Source of the DNA: Hetaerina americana
Lineage: Eukaryota; Arthropoda; Insecta; Odonata; Calopterygidae
DNA: 64,000 nt
Direction: 5' to 3'
Assembly: GCA_022747635.1 (NCBI GenBank)
Contig: JAKTNV010000004.1
Location: 85,045,052 to 85,109,051 of the forward strand
A program made the translations under genes and the position numbers. Below, piece by piece: positions 24,190 through 36,399 of this stretch; within the stretch, counting starts at the first letter, position 1; every line of letters begins with the position of its first letter. The notes beneath the pieces were generated by a model. That model did not search any database and was not told the origin of the DNA. It saw only the letters and a program-made list of their open reading frames with translations.

Positions 24190-25170
24190 TAATATATGAT
24201 TCCAAGAAACTTCGGGAGTCACCGTATCGGCGGTCTGGGTTTCTATCTTGAATTCGTCCGTTGAATTTTTCCGGGTTGAAAAAGTATACTTTACGCATTT
24301 CCTTCTTTATTTTCGCGAATAAAATTATTATCTCTACAAGAATAGCTTAATGGTCGCTGACGCCGTCTATTATTTCAAACTTTGTGGTTCTCTCGGTTAT
24401 TGACGTCACAAAGATATCAAGTATGCTCAGATCCCTTGTTGCTGATTATACTACTAGTTCTAAAGGGTGTTTTGCGAATACATAGGATATTCTTGATCTC
24501 TTTATTTTGTTCCTTGGCAGTACGAGTCCCAATTAATGGACGGTAGGCTAATATCACCAGCGATTATAAATATACTGTTGTTATTTTTGTTGCCGAGCGT
24601 GGATATGAGCACATTTTTCGTCGAGCTTATGTAAAACATATTTGTATATTGGGACCTGGGGGTCTGGAAAATGACCATACGAATGAGCATCTGTCGTCGA
24701 AGTCCTTTACATTGCAGCAGACTCCTTTGTATGTCATTGTCATTGCATTCTTATCGTTGACTTCCAAGATTTGAATTATGTGAGATTAATATTTTTCCAC
24801 TATGTCCATTAGGCCTGTCCTTCCCGAAGAACGTGAAACCGACTGGAAAAACCTCCCAATATTTGTTATTTTCTTAGGTGGGTCAGCTCTCCGTTCCAAC
24901 GACTAGGTTTGCCTTTGAAGTTATCAAGGACGATGGGGTTCGTTTGACCCCCACGGAAAATCTCGGACTCCACAAACGGGTCATAATCCTCGGGCCCACC
25001 CTCTTGAGAGTGGGGGCGAGGTGGGAGGGGTTGGCCGGGGGTACTATTCCACGGGCTCGGAGAAGAGGGGGAATGGGGTCGGGGCGTCGTGGTTTGTTGG
25101 TCGTCGCCTTGCTGGATTTGGCAACAGTGGATATTTTAGTGGGCATCGAAAAATCAAATGAAATCAATTC
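24190..25170 (-). pseudogene. Jockey/CR1-type element, decayed endonuclease domain
   Basis: Read on the minus strand with frame breaks, the order matches a non-LTR endonuclease: ITSKANLVVGTES (the Glu-containing ETWL block), EVFPVGFTFFGKDRPNGH, then IIAGDISLPSINW (catalytic D and N block, GDFNLPxIDW in live elements), then RDLSILDIFVTS and a GVSDH block. Stops interrupt several segments and no reverse transcriptase follows. The adjacent 95-codon frame at 24883-25167 carries the first block. Confidence 0.65.
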
Positions 25171-25199
25171 ACAATAGCGAAAATTACTGTTCCCTTCGT

Positions 25200-25300
25200 C
25201 ACTTTAAAACTCAAAATTAATCCTAGAATCTGCATCTGCATAAATACCCTGCGATCCACCAAAGGTGTGTGGTAGGGGTTGCAAGCATTTGGTGTACAAG
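25200..25300 (-). mobile_element. Jockey/CR1-type 3'-end scrap
   Basis: The plus-strand text AAATACCCTGCGATCCACC, then GGTGTGTGGTAGGGG resembles the 3' terminal block at 41510-41545 (GGCTGTGTGGCAGGGGGTG) in the same orientation. It is short and diverged. Confidence 0.35.
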
Positions 25301-25439
25301 GGTAAGGGAAGAGGGAAACATTGAAATTGAAAGTTAACGGAAACATCGTATTAGAAAAATAAAGTGCCATAAAGACGTTCGTTTGTTGTATTACCCTATT
25401 AATGGTGGCCGATAGGATGAATTAAGATAATTGAGAAAT

Positions 25440-28400
25440 ATTCCTCTGAAATAGCGGCGCTCCGGCGATGGAACTCGATAAGGGTGTCGTCCTATCGCCC
25501 TATCCTAGCGTCGTCTTTAAGTCCATGTCGAAATGCACTCCGAACACGACCAAAAGGTCTTCTTTCCTTGCGTGATGCCCTTGACGCCGCACTCAAAACC
25601 CCTCCCGACGGTAACATCAAACGGGGTAGGATATTTTCTATATCCTTGTTTCGTAATTTTTTTCCAATATTTTCACCACGATTTTGATTTTGTTAATCGG
25701 GTTGCATTTTCGTCGATTTTAAATTTTATTTTCAATTCTAAACTCTTGCCTAACTCATCTTCTTCCCATCTCCTAAGAGAGTGTGCATATTGTACCCCAT
25801 ATATCAGTTTTTATATCCCCGTTTACCCTAGCGAAAGAGGGACAATTCTATTCTGAAGGAAGGTGTAAATAAAGTTAGAACACTACTGAAACCCTACAAT
25901 ATTCCTCTCCCTGAACCCTTACACAAAATGATCGGACTCTGCCTGACTCAGGGTGGAGTTGCGAAAAGTCGCCATGCAAATGGGGCCGCATGGATTCGTC
26001 CGAATGCAACATACGGTGGAATGATCGTGAGGCCGCCCGGAGTTCGATCCTTTGATGGGGGAGAGGTTCCATTCCGGAAACCGGAGGATTGGAAGGTTGT
26101 CTCTTGCAGCAGCGAGGGAAAGTTAACCCTACGGCGAGGGAGGGGAGATGTGTAGGCAAACCTCATCCCCGTCTCGAACAGGCATCAGGTGCTATTGGAG
26201 TATATCCCAGCGGTATTTTAGGCCCCTACCTCCGCCCCGGTGAGAGAATCACCCAGAAGGAACCGTCAGAGTGAGGAGGGGGGAGTCTACAGATAGGCAG
26301 AAAATCGTCAGACGTGTGATGGTCCCATTGCGGGAGAGGGCAGACCAGGAGGGTGTGAGTCAGCGCCTGACGGCATGGCACATTCCTAATGGCGTCGTTC
26401 TCCAGGTGGCGACGGCGGTTGGAGCGGCGGCTGCGGGCACGATGTGTTCCAGGCTGCGGGTTGTGGCTCATGTAGGCTTCAACGATGCCGTCGACCGTGG
26501 ATCTGAAGATATTATGAATCCCTTCAGGGAACTGAACTCGGAAGTGAAGCGGATAGGTGCTGTCGAGGGGGTTACGATCACCTTAGCAATTATGGTGGAG
26601 GTCTTTTCAGTTAATAGGAACCAGATGACTTTACAAATATCCTTGAAGACAGAGGTTCTTATTTTTTCCATCAATAATAAGGTGGCTTCATAATAGTAAT
26701 AATAAATAAATAATAACCCATCATTCCAAGGATAATATACCGAAAAATATTAACTGGATCGAGTCATTGCTATTTTTCCATATGGTTTGGACACATTTTT
26801 CAAGTTGAGTTTTGCTTTCGTTATTTCTTCTCGGAATTGGGTTGGTTTGATACTGGTAAGCAATACAGGAAGCGGACAAAAAATATATGCTTTGTATTAA
26901 TTGTCTAGGACCTAATTATCAAGGCCGTTGTGCAGTTTAAAAGAAAGTAATAATTGACAATTTTATTTCCTTACTAAATATCACAGAAACCTGTGTAATT
27001 CAGCTTCCGCGGTTTATTACTTACGCGTTCGTTAGTAATTTGTACGTATTTAATATGAATACATCTGCGTACGACAACTAATTGCAAAAATATACGTATA
27101 ACCCAATGTAACCATTACCAAAGCTACACTTGTATTTTAACAATTATCGAAAATGGGAAACTTAATGTGTTTGTTGAATAAGAGTTTTTTACATATTAGG
27201 ACGTTTTATCAATGTTTTTGAGTTTATGAATCTATGATTTGATACATTTAGGCTTATACCATATCCCCAAAATACCATTTAAAAGAACAAGATTAAAAAC
27301 ATTTTAGAAGGAGTAAATTATAAAAATGAAGTATTGCATTTAGTTTGCAATTTCCGATAAAATATATTACTGTTCCTTATTCCTTGGACTAATTGCTTGT
27401 TATATAGTACTTTGAAATAACATAACATTCTAAATTTAAATGCACAAATAGGAGAGTAAGATTACTACAAGCTGCATTTAAATACGATGAGAAGAGGGGT
27501 AATATGGCCACTTCAATGGTCCTTGCCGCATGGTCTGATACTAGGAATGCAGGAGCCAATGCCCCTCCACAAAGTCCCCGACTCCAGCGACACATGAGTG
27601 AACTCACACTGCTGATACGAGCATCTCGCCGTTCCATCCAAGGATGCTGAATCGTAATGCTTCGCTAGGAAAGATGTAGGAATTCATCAGCTAGTAGAGA
27701 TGTCCTAGCCATTCACGTTCATGATGTTCACTTTGCTGATCGCAAAAGGAATCACGCTGAGTATACAGTGACCAAGAAGAGAGATAGCATATCAAGATGG
27801 AGGGGAAACGAGCGCCTTTTGCAGCCAACACCGCAGCCGGCTGGGCAACAAGTTACTGTCAGAGAGAGAGAGGTCAAAGGGTCGCTTGCTCCCAGAGAAG
27901 TGAGCAGCATGTTAAGGCTCCGCGGACTCCGTGGACGGAATGCGGTCATGGAGAGAGTGGCCAAGAGGGACAATGCGTTTAAAATCACCCTAAAGGACAT
28001 GATTCTAATAATCATCATGATTAAGGAAAAGAGTCTCGGAACTTCTAATCGCTTAGCTCAGTCGAACATGGTACAATTACGTCCACTCTGTAAGTGACGA
28101 CGCTTTCAAGTACTTGGTCATGCTCACCACTGTCATCATGTTTTTCGTTCTACCAAGTTTTGATTTGATTGAAAAAGAGGCGACAGCATAAGCCATTCGC
28201 TCTGGAAGCATGGGCTTTATTGCCTAGGTGATGCCTTTTACCATTTCCCTCTCCATTTCCATCCTCGAATACCTCCCTAGTTCCCACAACCGCGAACAAA
28301 AGTTACACTGGAAATTCCAGAATTTGAGGAGTGTTGATTGCCAGCAGTAAAACTGTTACACGACGCCTTTTCATATCCGAACATATTAAATATTATAGAG

Positions 28401-28490
28401 AGTCTTTTATATCATGAAGCCTGTATCAAGGTTTGTCTTCTGGTTTCAGGATATTAAAATTTTGGGGATATACAAAGCAATATAATCAAG
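25440..28490. other. No gene recognised; GC-rich block at about 25900-26600
   Basis: About 25900-26600 is GC-rich, with overlapping frames of 60-140 codons on both strands and no recognisable domain. A lone B-box-like GAGTTCGATCC occurs near 26040 without a matching A box. About 26700-27400 is very AT-rich. About 27700-28100 has another open stretch with no family match. Confidence 0.4.
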
Positions 28491-28501
28491 AAGTAGATTT
28501 A

Positions 28502-28884
28502 TGAGGGGCAATCAAATGAAAATCGTACACATGGACTTGCAATGCTGTGAAAACCGAATACATTGGCATGGGACATTCAGTGTTCAACATACATAGCAGA
28601 CATAAATGACACGATGAATTTCGCGTACTCCAGGACTCTCAGCCAACAGAAAACGAACGACATCTCTCTGCTTTCCTTTGCTTTACTCGATTTCTACAGC
28701 TGGACGAACACACTAGACCAGTCTTTGCATCAACTAGGGCCCAGCAACTGTGTGCGCCCACGAGTTGTCTCTTTTCAGTTCTCCTACTGCAGCGAAGGCA
28801 GTATTTATACGTAAAAACATTATTGCCACCTATCACGCGGACTGTGTTAAGACGGGTTTCAGATTTTCATTTGACTACCCCTCA
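28502..28884. mobile_element. 383-bp MITE with mariner-like ends and TA duplications
   Basis: The left end TGAGGGGCAATCAAATGA (from 28502) and the reverse complement of the right end, TGAGGGGTAGTCAAATGA, match over 23 bases with two differences. TA flanks both sides (28500-28501 and 28885-28886), the target duplication of Tc1/mariner elements. No transposase is encoded. The ends differ from those of the mariner at 59693-61025, so another transposase would have moved it. Confidence 0.75.
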
Positions 28885-28949
28885 TATATTGGTCTACCTC
28901 CCAAGCCTTGTCTTTATAACGAAGTCTAACGTGACTCCGTTAAAAGTCA

Positions 28950-29710
28950 CTGTTGCGATGTAGTGGGGTTTCTCGGAAACCCACTACCGGGAGCTGCATG
29001 GACACAGTCATCCTTGAGGATGACTGCATCCCTGCAGATAAGATGAGGCCCACCGCCAAATCCTCCCCTTTGGTCACTAGTCATCCCTTAGAAGGAGCAA
29101 TGACCGCGCTGTCGCCTGCGCGCGTCAGCAGCGACCTTCGACCCTCCACGACCCCTTATAAGGCAAGGTGATCGCGGAACAGTGGCATTCCCCCCCTGAC
29201 CGCCTCTGAGCTGCGGGTCGTCATCCGACCTCCTCCGAGCGACCTCCTGTCCTTCCCAGCTCTCAGCGCGGGTCGCCATCCGACCTCCTCCGAGCGTCCT
29301 CCTGTCCTTCCCAGCTCTCAGCGCGGATCGTCATCCGACCTCCTCCGAGCGTCCTCCTGTCCTTCCCAGCTCTCTGCGCGGGTCGTCTTCCGACCTCCTC
29401 CGAGCGTTTCCTCTGAACAGCGGGTCGCATTCCCGACCATCCTTACACTCCCTTGCCTACCCTGGAGACGCCTCCCGGATACTCCCTCGCATACCCCGCC
29501 TTATCCTGCTCTCCTTCCGCCATCCCCTTGCCTGCCCCCGGAGCCTGCCGTCGGCCCGAGCGCCCTCGAGTATCCGCCGCCGCACGCAGACTCCTACGAC
29601 ACATCGCCATTCCCGTTGACGGGGTTTCGAACCAAGGATCAAAGGCTGTCCCGACCCTCTTGAAGCCGCCGTAAGTGACTGTTCGCCCCTACTCCCCGGT
29701 GCCTGACCTC
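28950..29710. other. GC-rich block containing a minisatellite
   Basis: This is the most GC- and CpG-rich part of the window. Frames are open on both strands because stop codons are rare. No protein domain is recognised. It could be a promoter-associated island or satellite-derived sequence. Confidence 0.45.
29215..29407. repeat. 55-bp tandem repeat, about 3.5 copies
   Basis: Units start at 29215, 29270, 29325 and 29380. Each begins GGGTCGTCATCCGACC or a close variant and contains TCCTCCGAGCG and CCTTCCCAGCTCTC. The first three are full length and nearly identical. The fourth breaks off after about 28 bases. The period is not a multiple of three. Confidence 0.9.
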
Positions 29711-29719
29711 ATTGGACCT

Positions 29720-30770
29720 GGATTCTCATATAATTTTTTATTGAAGGACACACGCACCTCGATACTTGCCCCACACAGCATACACCCACCGTGTTTCTCA
29801 TCCATTTTGCACAATCAGAATTCAAAAGAAAATGATTCTTTTCGAAGAGATATTGGATGCGAGAAGGAAAACCAACGATTAAAGTGTAAGCAAAGGGTAC
29901 GAGAAAAAACACACATATTTAAGTATTTAAACGATGCCACCTTGTTTCCTATAAATTGTAGATTGTAGCATATGCAGAAAAGATAGGGTGGAGAGAGATG
30001 ACGTTGCACCGTCTCTGGCAGTGGTCGACGAAAGCAGTATGGGGTCATTTGGACAGGGAAGAAGGGGCCATTGGGGCCGGGAGGAGTAGTAGGAGGGAGT
30101 GGGTTGTCATTGGGACGGGTATCCTATGGGGAACCATCAGCGTTCAGGATGTTTATTAATAACCAGAGTTGGCGTGGCTGTGAAGCATGGAGCCGTCAGA
30201 GCTGTAATTTAGAAAGAAAATCGGAAGTACGAGTTCTGACTGAAGGAAACGAAAGGCTACGGAATATGGCGATGGTTGGGTTGAAGATAAGAACTCGTGG
30301 AGGAAAATCAGGCTACTCCGAAAGCTCTGGTGTAGGAAGTTTCAGAACAGAGGAAATTCCCGAGATTTCTGGGTGAGTATTGAAGCAAGAGCCGTTGAAC
30401 GGAAGCCACATCTGCAACGACGCCCATCCACACAGAGTACTATTTATTAAAGTTATTTAAGTTCAATGTGCCTTCTAAAGCTAGAATTGAATTCCTTCTT
30501 ACTTATAATTTCCATTCAATTTAATGAGCCATTTCAAACAATGGACCACAAAATAAGCTATTTATTTAACACACATGCATGGTCTCCTACAAATCGCCAC
30601 TAGTTTGTGTGGCCGGAGATGATCCATCGTCATGCCTTCAGCTGTCTAAAGATGTTTCACCCAGCACGAATGCTGATGCTTGACCATTAAACTAACTGTT
30701 GTAAGAATTTATATGCCAGCATCTCCAAAGGACCAATTGATTTAATTAACCCTAAGCATTACACATTTCT
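29720..30770. other. No gene recognised
   Basis: A 101-codon plus-strand frame (30071-30376) and shorter frames lack recognisable domains. No repeat structure was seen. Confidence 0.4.
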
Positions 30771-31089
30771 GACGTTTTATAATTTATCAGGGCACTTCGC
30801 TGGCAAGGACGCGACCCCCAAGCTCTGCCCAGGCTGAGTAGCTAGAACGTCCGAATAATGTCCTGCACATGACTTCGGCCTCGGAAAAGTCGAAGAAACT
30901 GTGGGGGACGTCGCTGGATTTCCCGCCAGGGTTGCACGCAAATGCGAAAACTTCGCGGTGCAAAAAATAATATTCACCCAGGCCATGGGCGAATCCCGCT
31001 CCTGGTCGTCTGTCTAGCCCCTACGTAGTCTAGTCCCTGAAGCGGAGGCGATGGAGAAGCTTCAACTTATCTTTGAAGGTGATTTTTAG

Positions 31090-32490
31090 TCGTTTTTGAA
31101 ACTGTCTTGCAGCAGCATTTGGGGAAATTCCGCACATTTTTCCGAGTCGGTTATGGCAATGCCATTACCGTTGGATAGACTTGGGGTTGAATGGCAAGGA
31201 GGGCGAGCCAGTCTTCTGCGGACAGGTGAGTAATGGTGTGGTACTAAGTTGTATTACGGCGGTTTGAGTAGGGCTTTGACCCTATTACATAGTGCCTTGG
31301 AATTTTCGTGGTCCGGTCCCTCTCCGTTTATCTGCTGTCTCAAAGTGCCATGATATTCAGAATTTCTCGAGGCAGGTTGATAGCTGGAGGGGGGGCGAAG
31401 GAGGCTGATTTAGCTGATTTTCGTTTCAGCTCACCGATTGCCTCACTGCAGCGGTCTGCGTCATTTTATTTCGCAGAGTTAATTTACTAAGGGCTTCTAC
31501 ACCGCCACCGACAAAAGATGTAAATTTTTTGTAGTTGATGACGGATTCAGGGGGGACGAGTATGGATTGGGCGTCATAGGTTACCGAATAAAGGAGTGTC
31601 CGGTGGTCGAATACTGAGGATACTAGCGTAACTGGGCAAAGGTAGGTTTGATGAGAGGATGATATCGAGGATCTCTTCGAGGTATGCACCTGCGGGGGAG
31701 TTGTGAGTGGATTCGCTATGTGCTATCATGGAGAAATTGCCTCTCTGTTGTAGGGATCGCAGTCCTTTTCAAGCGCTGTCGGTGGCCAGTGCAGATTTTT
31801 TTTGTCCTTCAAGTTGGAAAGGGAGGTATTACCACTTTTCTTCTGTCTTTATAAGAGCTTTAAAATCTGGTATATTGGTTCACTGTATTTTAATTTGTGC
31901 TCTGTTTTTAAGAGGCCATTCATTGAGGTATTTAAAAAGATAGGAGGGATTTTGGATTTCAATGGGATTGGATGGGAAAGAGAAATTTGTTCTTTCTCAG
32001 GATGATATGGGGATGTCATGATTTCAGGAGCAGCCAAGGGAGCAAAGGATTTTGCAGTGGTGATAGGTTTCTTGGTAGGCAATGAAGGGGAGAGCCGGCC
32101 AGCTTTACGCTTATTCGGAGTGATAAATCCGAAAGTTGGTTAAAATAAAAGTTGGTGTCTATTTCAGTTTCATTGGAGATGTTGCTTTCTGTGGGTGGTG
32201 GGCTGAAGGGTTGATTGGATTTCCGCGCTAGACTTTTGAGCCCCAGATGGTCCTACACACATTTGCAGAGGCGTGTATTGCACCGGTTTTATTGATGCTT
32301 TAATCCTGCGATCGTTAAGCATGTGCGCAGCTAATTGTGCAGCGACTAGGTTAGGTTTGGAGGAATTAAGTCGTAGGTCAAGAAGAGTTTGAATGGAGGA
32401 GTTTCCTATATTTCCTTCTTGGGGAGGTTCGTCCATGTCGGTAAGTGGTGATTTAGAAAACCCTAGAGATTTCTGGTCCATGAAAAAAAA
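31090..32490 (-). pseudogene. Jockey-type element, deleted ORF1 and endonuclease relic
   Basis: Minus-strand pieces appear in the right order for a Jockey-clade element. At 32481-31849 lie frames resembling a Gag-like ORF1, including KIPPIFLNTSMNGLLK, which matches the motif ahead of the zinc knuckles. At 31689-31450 lies SSVFDHRTLLYSV then VINYKKFTSFVGG, the end of the endonuclease (SDH box, here FDH). At about 31180-31090 lies NGNGIAITDSEKCAEF, the linker before reverse transcriptase. Most of the endonuclease and all reverse transcriptase motifs are missing. Frames are broken by stops. Confidence 0.5.
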
Positions 32491-33599
32491 TTTTGGCTGA
32501 ATATATTTGGAAACTTCTCACTTATTCAATAATTTACTTGCACGTTTAATGCTGATTGCCGACGATGACACTCCATGGAATCATGGCCATTTTTCTGCTT
32601 CTCTCATTTAAGGGTCATTGTTGGTTGAGATAGTGACCGTAATGCTGTATTTTAATCAGGAGTCGCACTATTCCAATCCGCCACATGGAGAATGGAAGTC
32701 ACATCCGAGATTGTCCATAAAATACCTCGAATTCCCTATTCTGATTCCATGTCATTTGCGACTGTGTTCGAGTTTCAAGCACTGTCGAGTTGGTACACTC
32801 AATGGACCCCACTTCTCTAGCACACATTTCCTTCCGCCATCTTCATACAGAGGTTTTCCTTTTGCGACACCGTCACTTGATATCCTTTATTCTACATTTC
32901 CCCTTTTCGTGACACCAAGTTACGTTTCTATTTATATTTTGGGCTTTTAGATTCTTTCCTTTTTTCATCCTTCTTCACATAACCTGGAAATTTCCATGGC
33001 GATTCTCGTGAATTTCATCGCAATTGACACGCAGGGAGGGCCGAGGCTATGGGTCTTTAATTTAGTGTCCGGGCGATGAGTAGATAAAGTAGCTCAGCAT
33101 GGCCGTACAATATCAGGAGCCTTGGTCATTTCTGTTTACCTATAGAAAAATGTCGGCACTTAACAGCGACATAGGCTAAGCCTATCACTCCTCTAATTAT
33201 CTTCCTCATAAGGGGTGGACCCACCTTTGGCCCTCAATTTGTACATTGGAAGAACGAAGATTCTACTGAGTGTCTTAAATGCCTGTCTAGCCGCCGAAGC
33301 TGTGGAGCTCTAATTCAATTCTCTGGACAAGATATGTTACCTTGAGGAAAACTTCCAAACCCAATTTCCACCAGCTTTTTCTCTACCTTGGAACTGGTAC
33401 TTTCCCTTCCTTTCTTATTGTATACTTAGAACCTGCACAGTCCTCCTTGGCAGTAACTCGTGTTCTCTCTTCTTCTTCTTGCCGTATTCATTTCATGGTT
33501 AACAGGTTGCCACGAATACTTACGAGGAAATCTGGTAGCTCAGAGGATTTTTCTTCATTCAACTCGAATTCTAATGGCCTCCTTGTTAAATGTTAACAG

Positions 33600-35990
33600 A
33601 ATGAGTATTGAGTCCGGGGAGCTTCCCCGGTGGCTGGTTCTTCGCCTTTATTCTCTATTTTCTCAACATCATTGAGGGTTCGCCTTCGACGGTGGAGACA
33701 CACGGAAGCAGGCCCTGGGATTTGCTTCTCCTTGGAGTCCCTTGAGCTTCTAGACAGTTATATAGAAGGGGCTCGCTCCTCACTTTGCAAACAAGGCAGG
33801 TTTGCAATCTTGTGTTCTTTGAACAAAGTAGTCCCCTCTTTTCAATAACGCCTTCTTTGCTCGGGCTATTCTCCGCTTGATGTCGGTCGAGCTTCTTCCA
33901 TCCCAAGTTATACTGCTACCCAAGTAGATGAAGGATTCCACTCTCTCTAGTTTCACCCCTCGAATTGTGATATCTGCATTCAGCTTCTCTCTTCCACCCG
34001 CAAGGATTTTCGTTTTCTTCTTTTGGATTCTCATATTATATTCCCGAAGTACTTGGTCCATAGTATGCAAGTGTGCTTGCAGGTCCTCTCGCGTCTCTGC
34101 TACTACTGCGATGTCGTCTGCGAACCGCAGCATGTTAATTTCTTCGCCATTCACCTTGACTCCTTTGATGCCCAATTCTTGTGTTTCTTTTATTGCCTCT
34201 TCTAGATGTACGCTGGCGAGAGGTTGCATCCTTGTTGAACTCCTTTGTTTATCATGGTTTATATTTTTCTTCCGTTTTTCAGTTGCATAATTGTTATCTC
34301 ATTCTTGTAGAGGTGATGGATTATTCTTCTGCCGTTGTAGTTCATCTCAAGCGCTTCTAGTATCTTGAACATTTTGTTCCATACGACATTATCGAAGTTC
34401 TTCTCCAAGTCCACGAATGCCACATATAATGACTTGTTTACATGGATCAATTTTTCGGCCACTTCCCTCAAGCTGAGAATTGCCTCTCTTTCTCCTCAAT
34501 TTTTCCTGAATCCGAATTGGTTTTCCGAGAGGCTTTCTTCTACCTTTCCTTCTATTCGTCGGCTGATCATCCGAGTAAGTATCTTCGATGCGTGAGAAGT
34601 TAGGCTCAATGTTCTGCGCTCTTGGCATTTATCTGTTTCTTCGGTATTGCAACCATTACTTTCTTCTCGAAGTCCTCGGGTAGTCTTCCACTGTCGTCAA
34701 TTTCTGTTATTATTTCAAATAGGGTATCCTTTGCATTGGCCCCAATTGCTTTGATGATTTCTCCGTTTATATTATCAACTCCCGGTGCCTTGTTGTTCTA
34801 CAGGTCTTTCACGGCTCGGTCGAATTCGCGTCTCAGTATCTCCGGGTCCCGTTTATTTTCTTCTATCACGCTTTCGTCTTTAACTGAGCCACTATCAAGT
34901 GGTTTGGACCCTTGATAGAGATCTTCAATGTTCCATCCTTTTCCAATGTCTTCATCTTCTGTCAGTATCTTTCCATTAGCATCTCGGACGTTGTGGGATT
35001 TTGTATTTCTTACTCCGAATTACGTCTTCACAAGTTTATAAGCAGTTTCACCGTTTCCCTTTCTTATGTTGTCATTGAGTTCCTTGTATCAGCTTTCAAT
35101 CCATTCTTCCTTGGCCTTCTTGCACTCTCGTATGACTTGGTTCCGCAACTTCTCGTAAAGGGCTTCCTCAGTTTCATTTCTTATATTCTTGTATCTTCTT
35201 CTTTCCTCTATGAGATATCTTATTTGAGCGGTTATCCAAGGCCGTTGTTTTGCGCTGTCTAACTCACATCCTTCTATGTTAGTCATCTTTATTCGTTATA
35301 TTTTTCTGTCAAGGTTATGGTGAACTTCTCTTTTGCCTGCTCTTCCTCCAGCATTTTTGTGTTCCATCTGGGTTCCTTTGTCACTTTCTTAATTTTCTTT
35401 TATCGCAGTTGGCTGTTCATGACCACCAGGTTGTGACCGCTATTTATATTAACCCCGCAGTAGATCTTGCATTCCTTAACTTGGTTTCTGTATCTCATTC
35501 TCACCAGGATGTAGTCAATTTGGTATCTTACTCTGCCCCCTGACATCTTCCAGGAGTATCTTTTTCTCCGATGTTGCTCGTGGGTGTTTACTACGGCCAT
35601 GTTCTTCTCGTAGCAGATGTGTATCAGTCTTTCTCCCGCAATCCGATCCGTCCAACGCTCCTTCCCTCTCGGCCCCCTCCATCCACAGCGTTCGTCTCCC
35701 ATCACGATTAGGTTCTCCTTCCCTTTTGCTGCTCCTATAACTTCTTCCAGTTGTTCGAATACTTCTTCTATTTCCTCTTCTGAATGACTGGATGTTGGTA
35801 CCTGCACTATCATTTTGTCTGCAGGCTCTCCCTCTAACCTTATCATCAGAATCCTTTCATTGTATTGCCAGCACGATTTGACTCTTCTTGCCCACTTCTC
35901 CTTGAATATGATGCCCACTCCTCTGTTCCTCTTTGCGTATTTTCATCGTAATGAGCGGACGCGAGTCTTTGGTCGTCCCAAATTTTCCTT
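33600..35990 (-). pseudogene. RTE-type element, endonuclease through reverse transcriptase (best relic)
   Basis: This minus-strand copy keeps most of an RTE ORF in broken frames. The endonuclease (about 35990-35400) has GIIFKEKWARRV, ILMIRLEGEPAD, the LIVMGDERCG catalytic block, YSWKMSGGRVRYQIDYI and INSGHNLVV. A linker (35286-35089) has RPWITAQIRYLIEERRRYK. Reverse transcriptase (about 34830-33780) has NNKAPGVDNINGEI, SLYVAFVDLEKNFDNV (fingers/palm), GVQQGCNLSP, MLRFADDIAVVAET (the FADD active site) and FIYLGSSITWDG. Several stops and frameshifts make it inactive. The N-terminal WNVRT block is missing, so the copy is 5'-truncated or decayed there. Confidence 0.85.
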
Positions 35991-36199
35991 TTCTTGACTC
36001 ACCTGCTCGTCTCACGAGGGGCATAGTAGAAGACAACGTTTATCTTGTTAATCGGAACCATAGGAAAAGGCTTACGGATCTTGCATGCTAAGATGCTCCT
36101 CAAATTGTGCCGAATGGATGAAAGGCCAAACTGTCGAGAGGGTTCATATACAATGCCCTTCAATTGAAAGAGCAAATACGATTGCTAACACGACACAAT

Positions 36200-36397
36200 T
36201 CACATTCTTCGTATGCAGCTGTACGTCTTCGTAAACATCAAGAGGGAAAAGTATATTGACGAAGTGTTACTGGTCGGTTGAAGCTTCGAATTTTCGTACC
36301 GGTAGACAACGGATGCCGTCGTTTCAGAGGGATATGCAGTGGGTTGCTCCTCCGCGGATGATCTGAATAAGGCGAGCACAAGCAGAGGATATTTCAT
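36200..36397 (-). CDS. Possible small secreted peptide (65 codons), unidentified
   Basis: The minus-strand frame starts MKYPLLVLALFRSSAEEQ. That is a short basic N-region, a hydrophobic core (YPLLVLALF) and a plausible signal-peptidase site after SSA. The rest, EEQPTAYPSETTASVVYRY and a short tail, has only one Cys near the end and no known family match. It could also be a first coding exon with its donor hidden. A frame this short can arise by chance, and RTE and other repeats flank it. Confidence 0.2.
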   Translation of the reverse strand: MKYPLLVLALFRSSAEEQPTAYPSETTASVVYRYENSKLQPTSNTSSIYFSLLMFTKTYSCIRRM

Positions 36398-36399
36398 GT

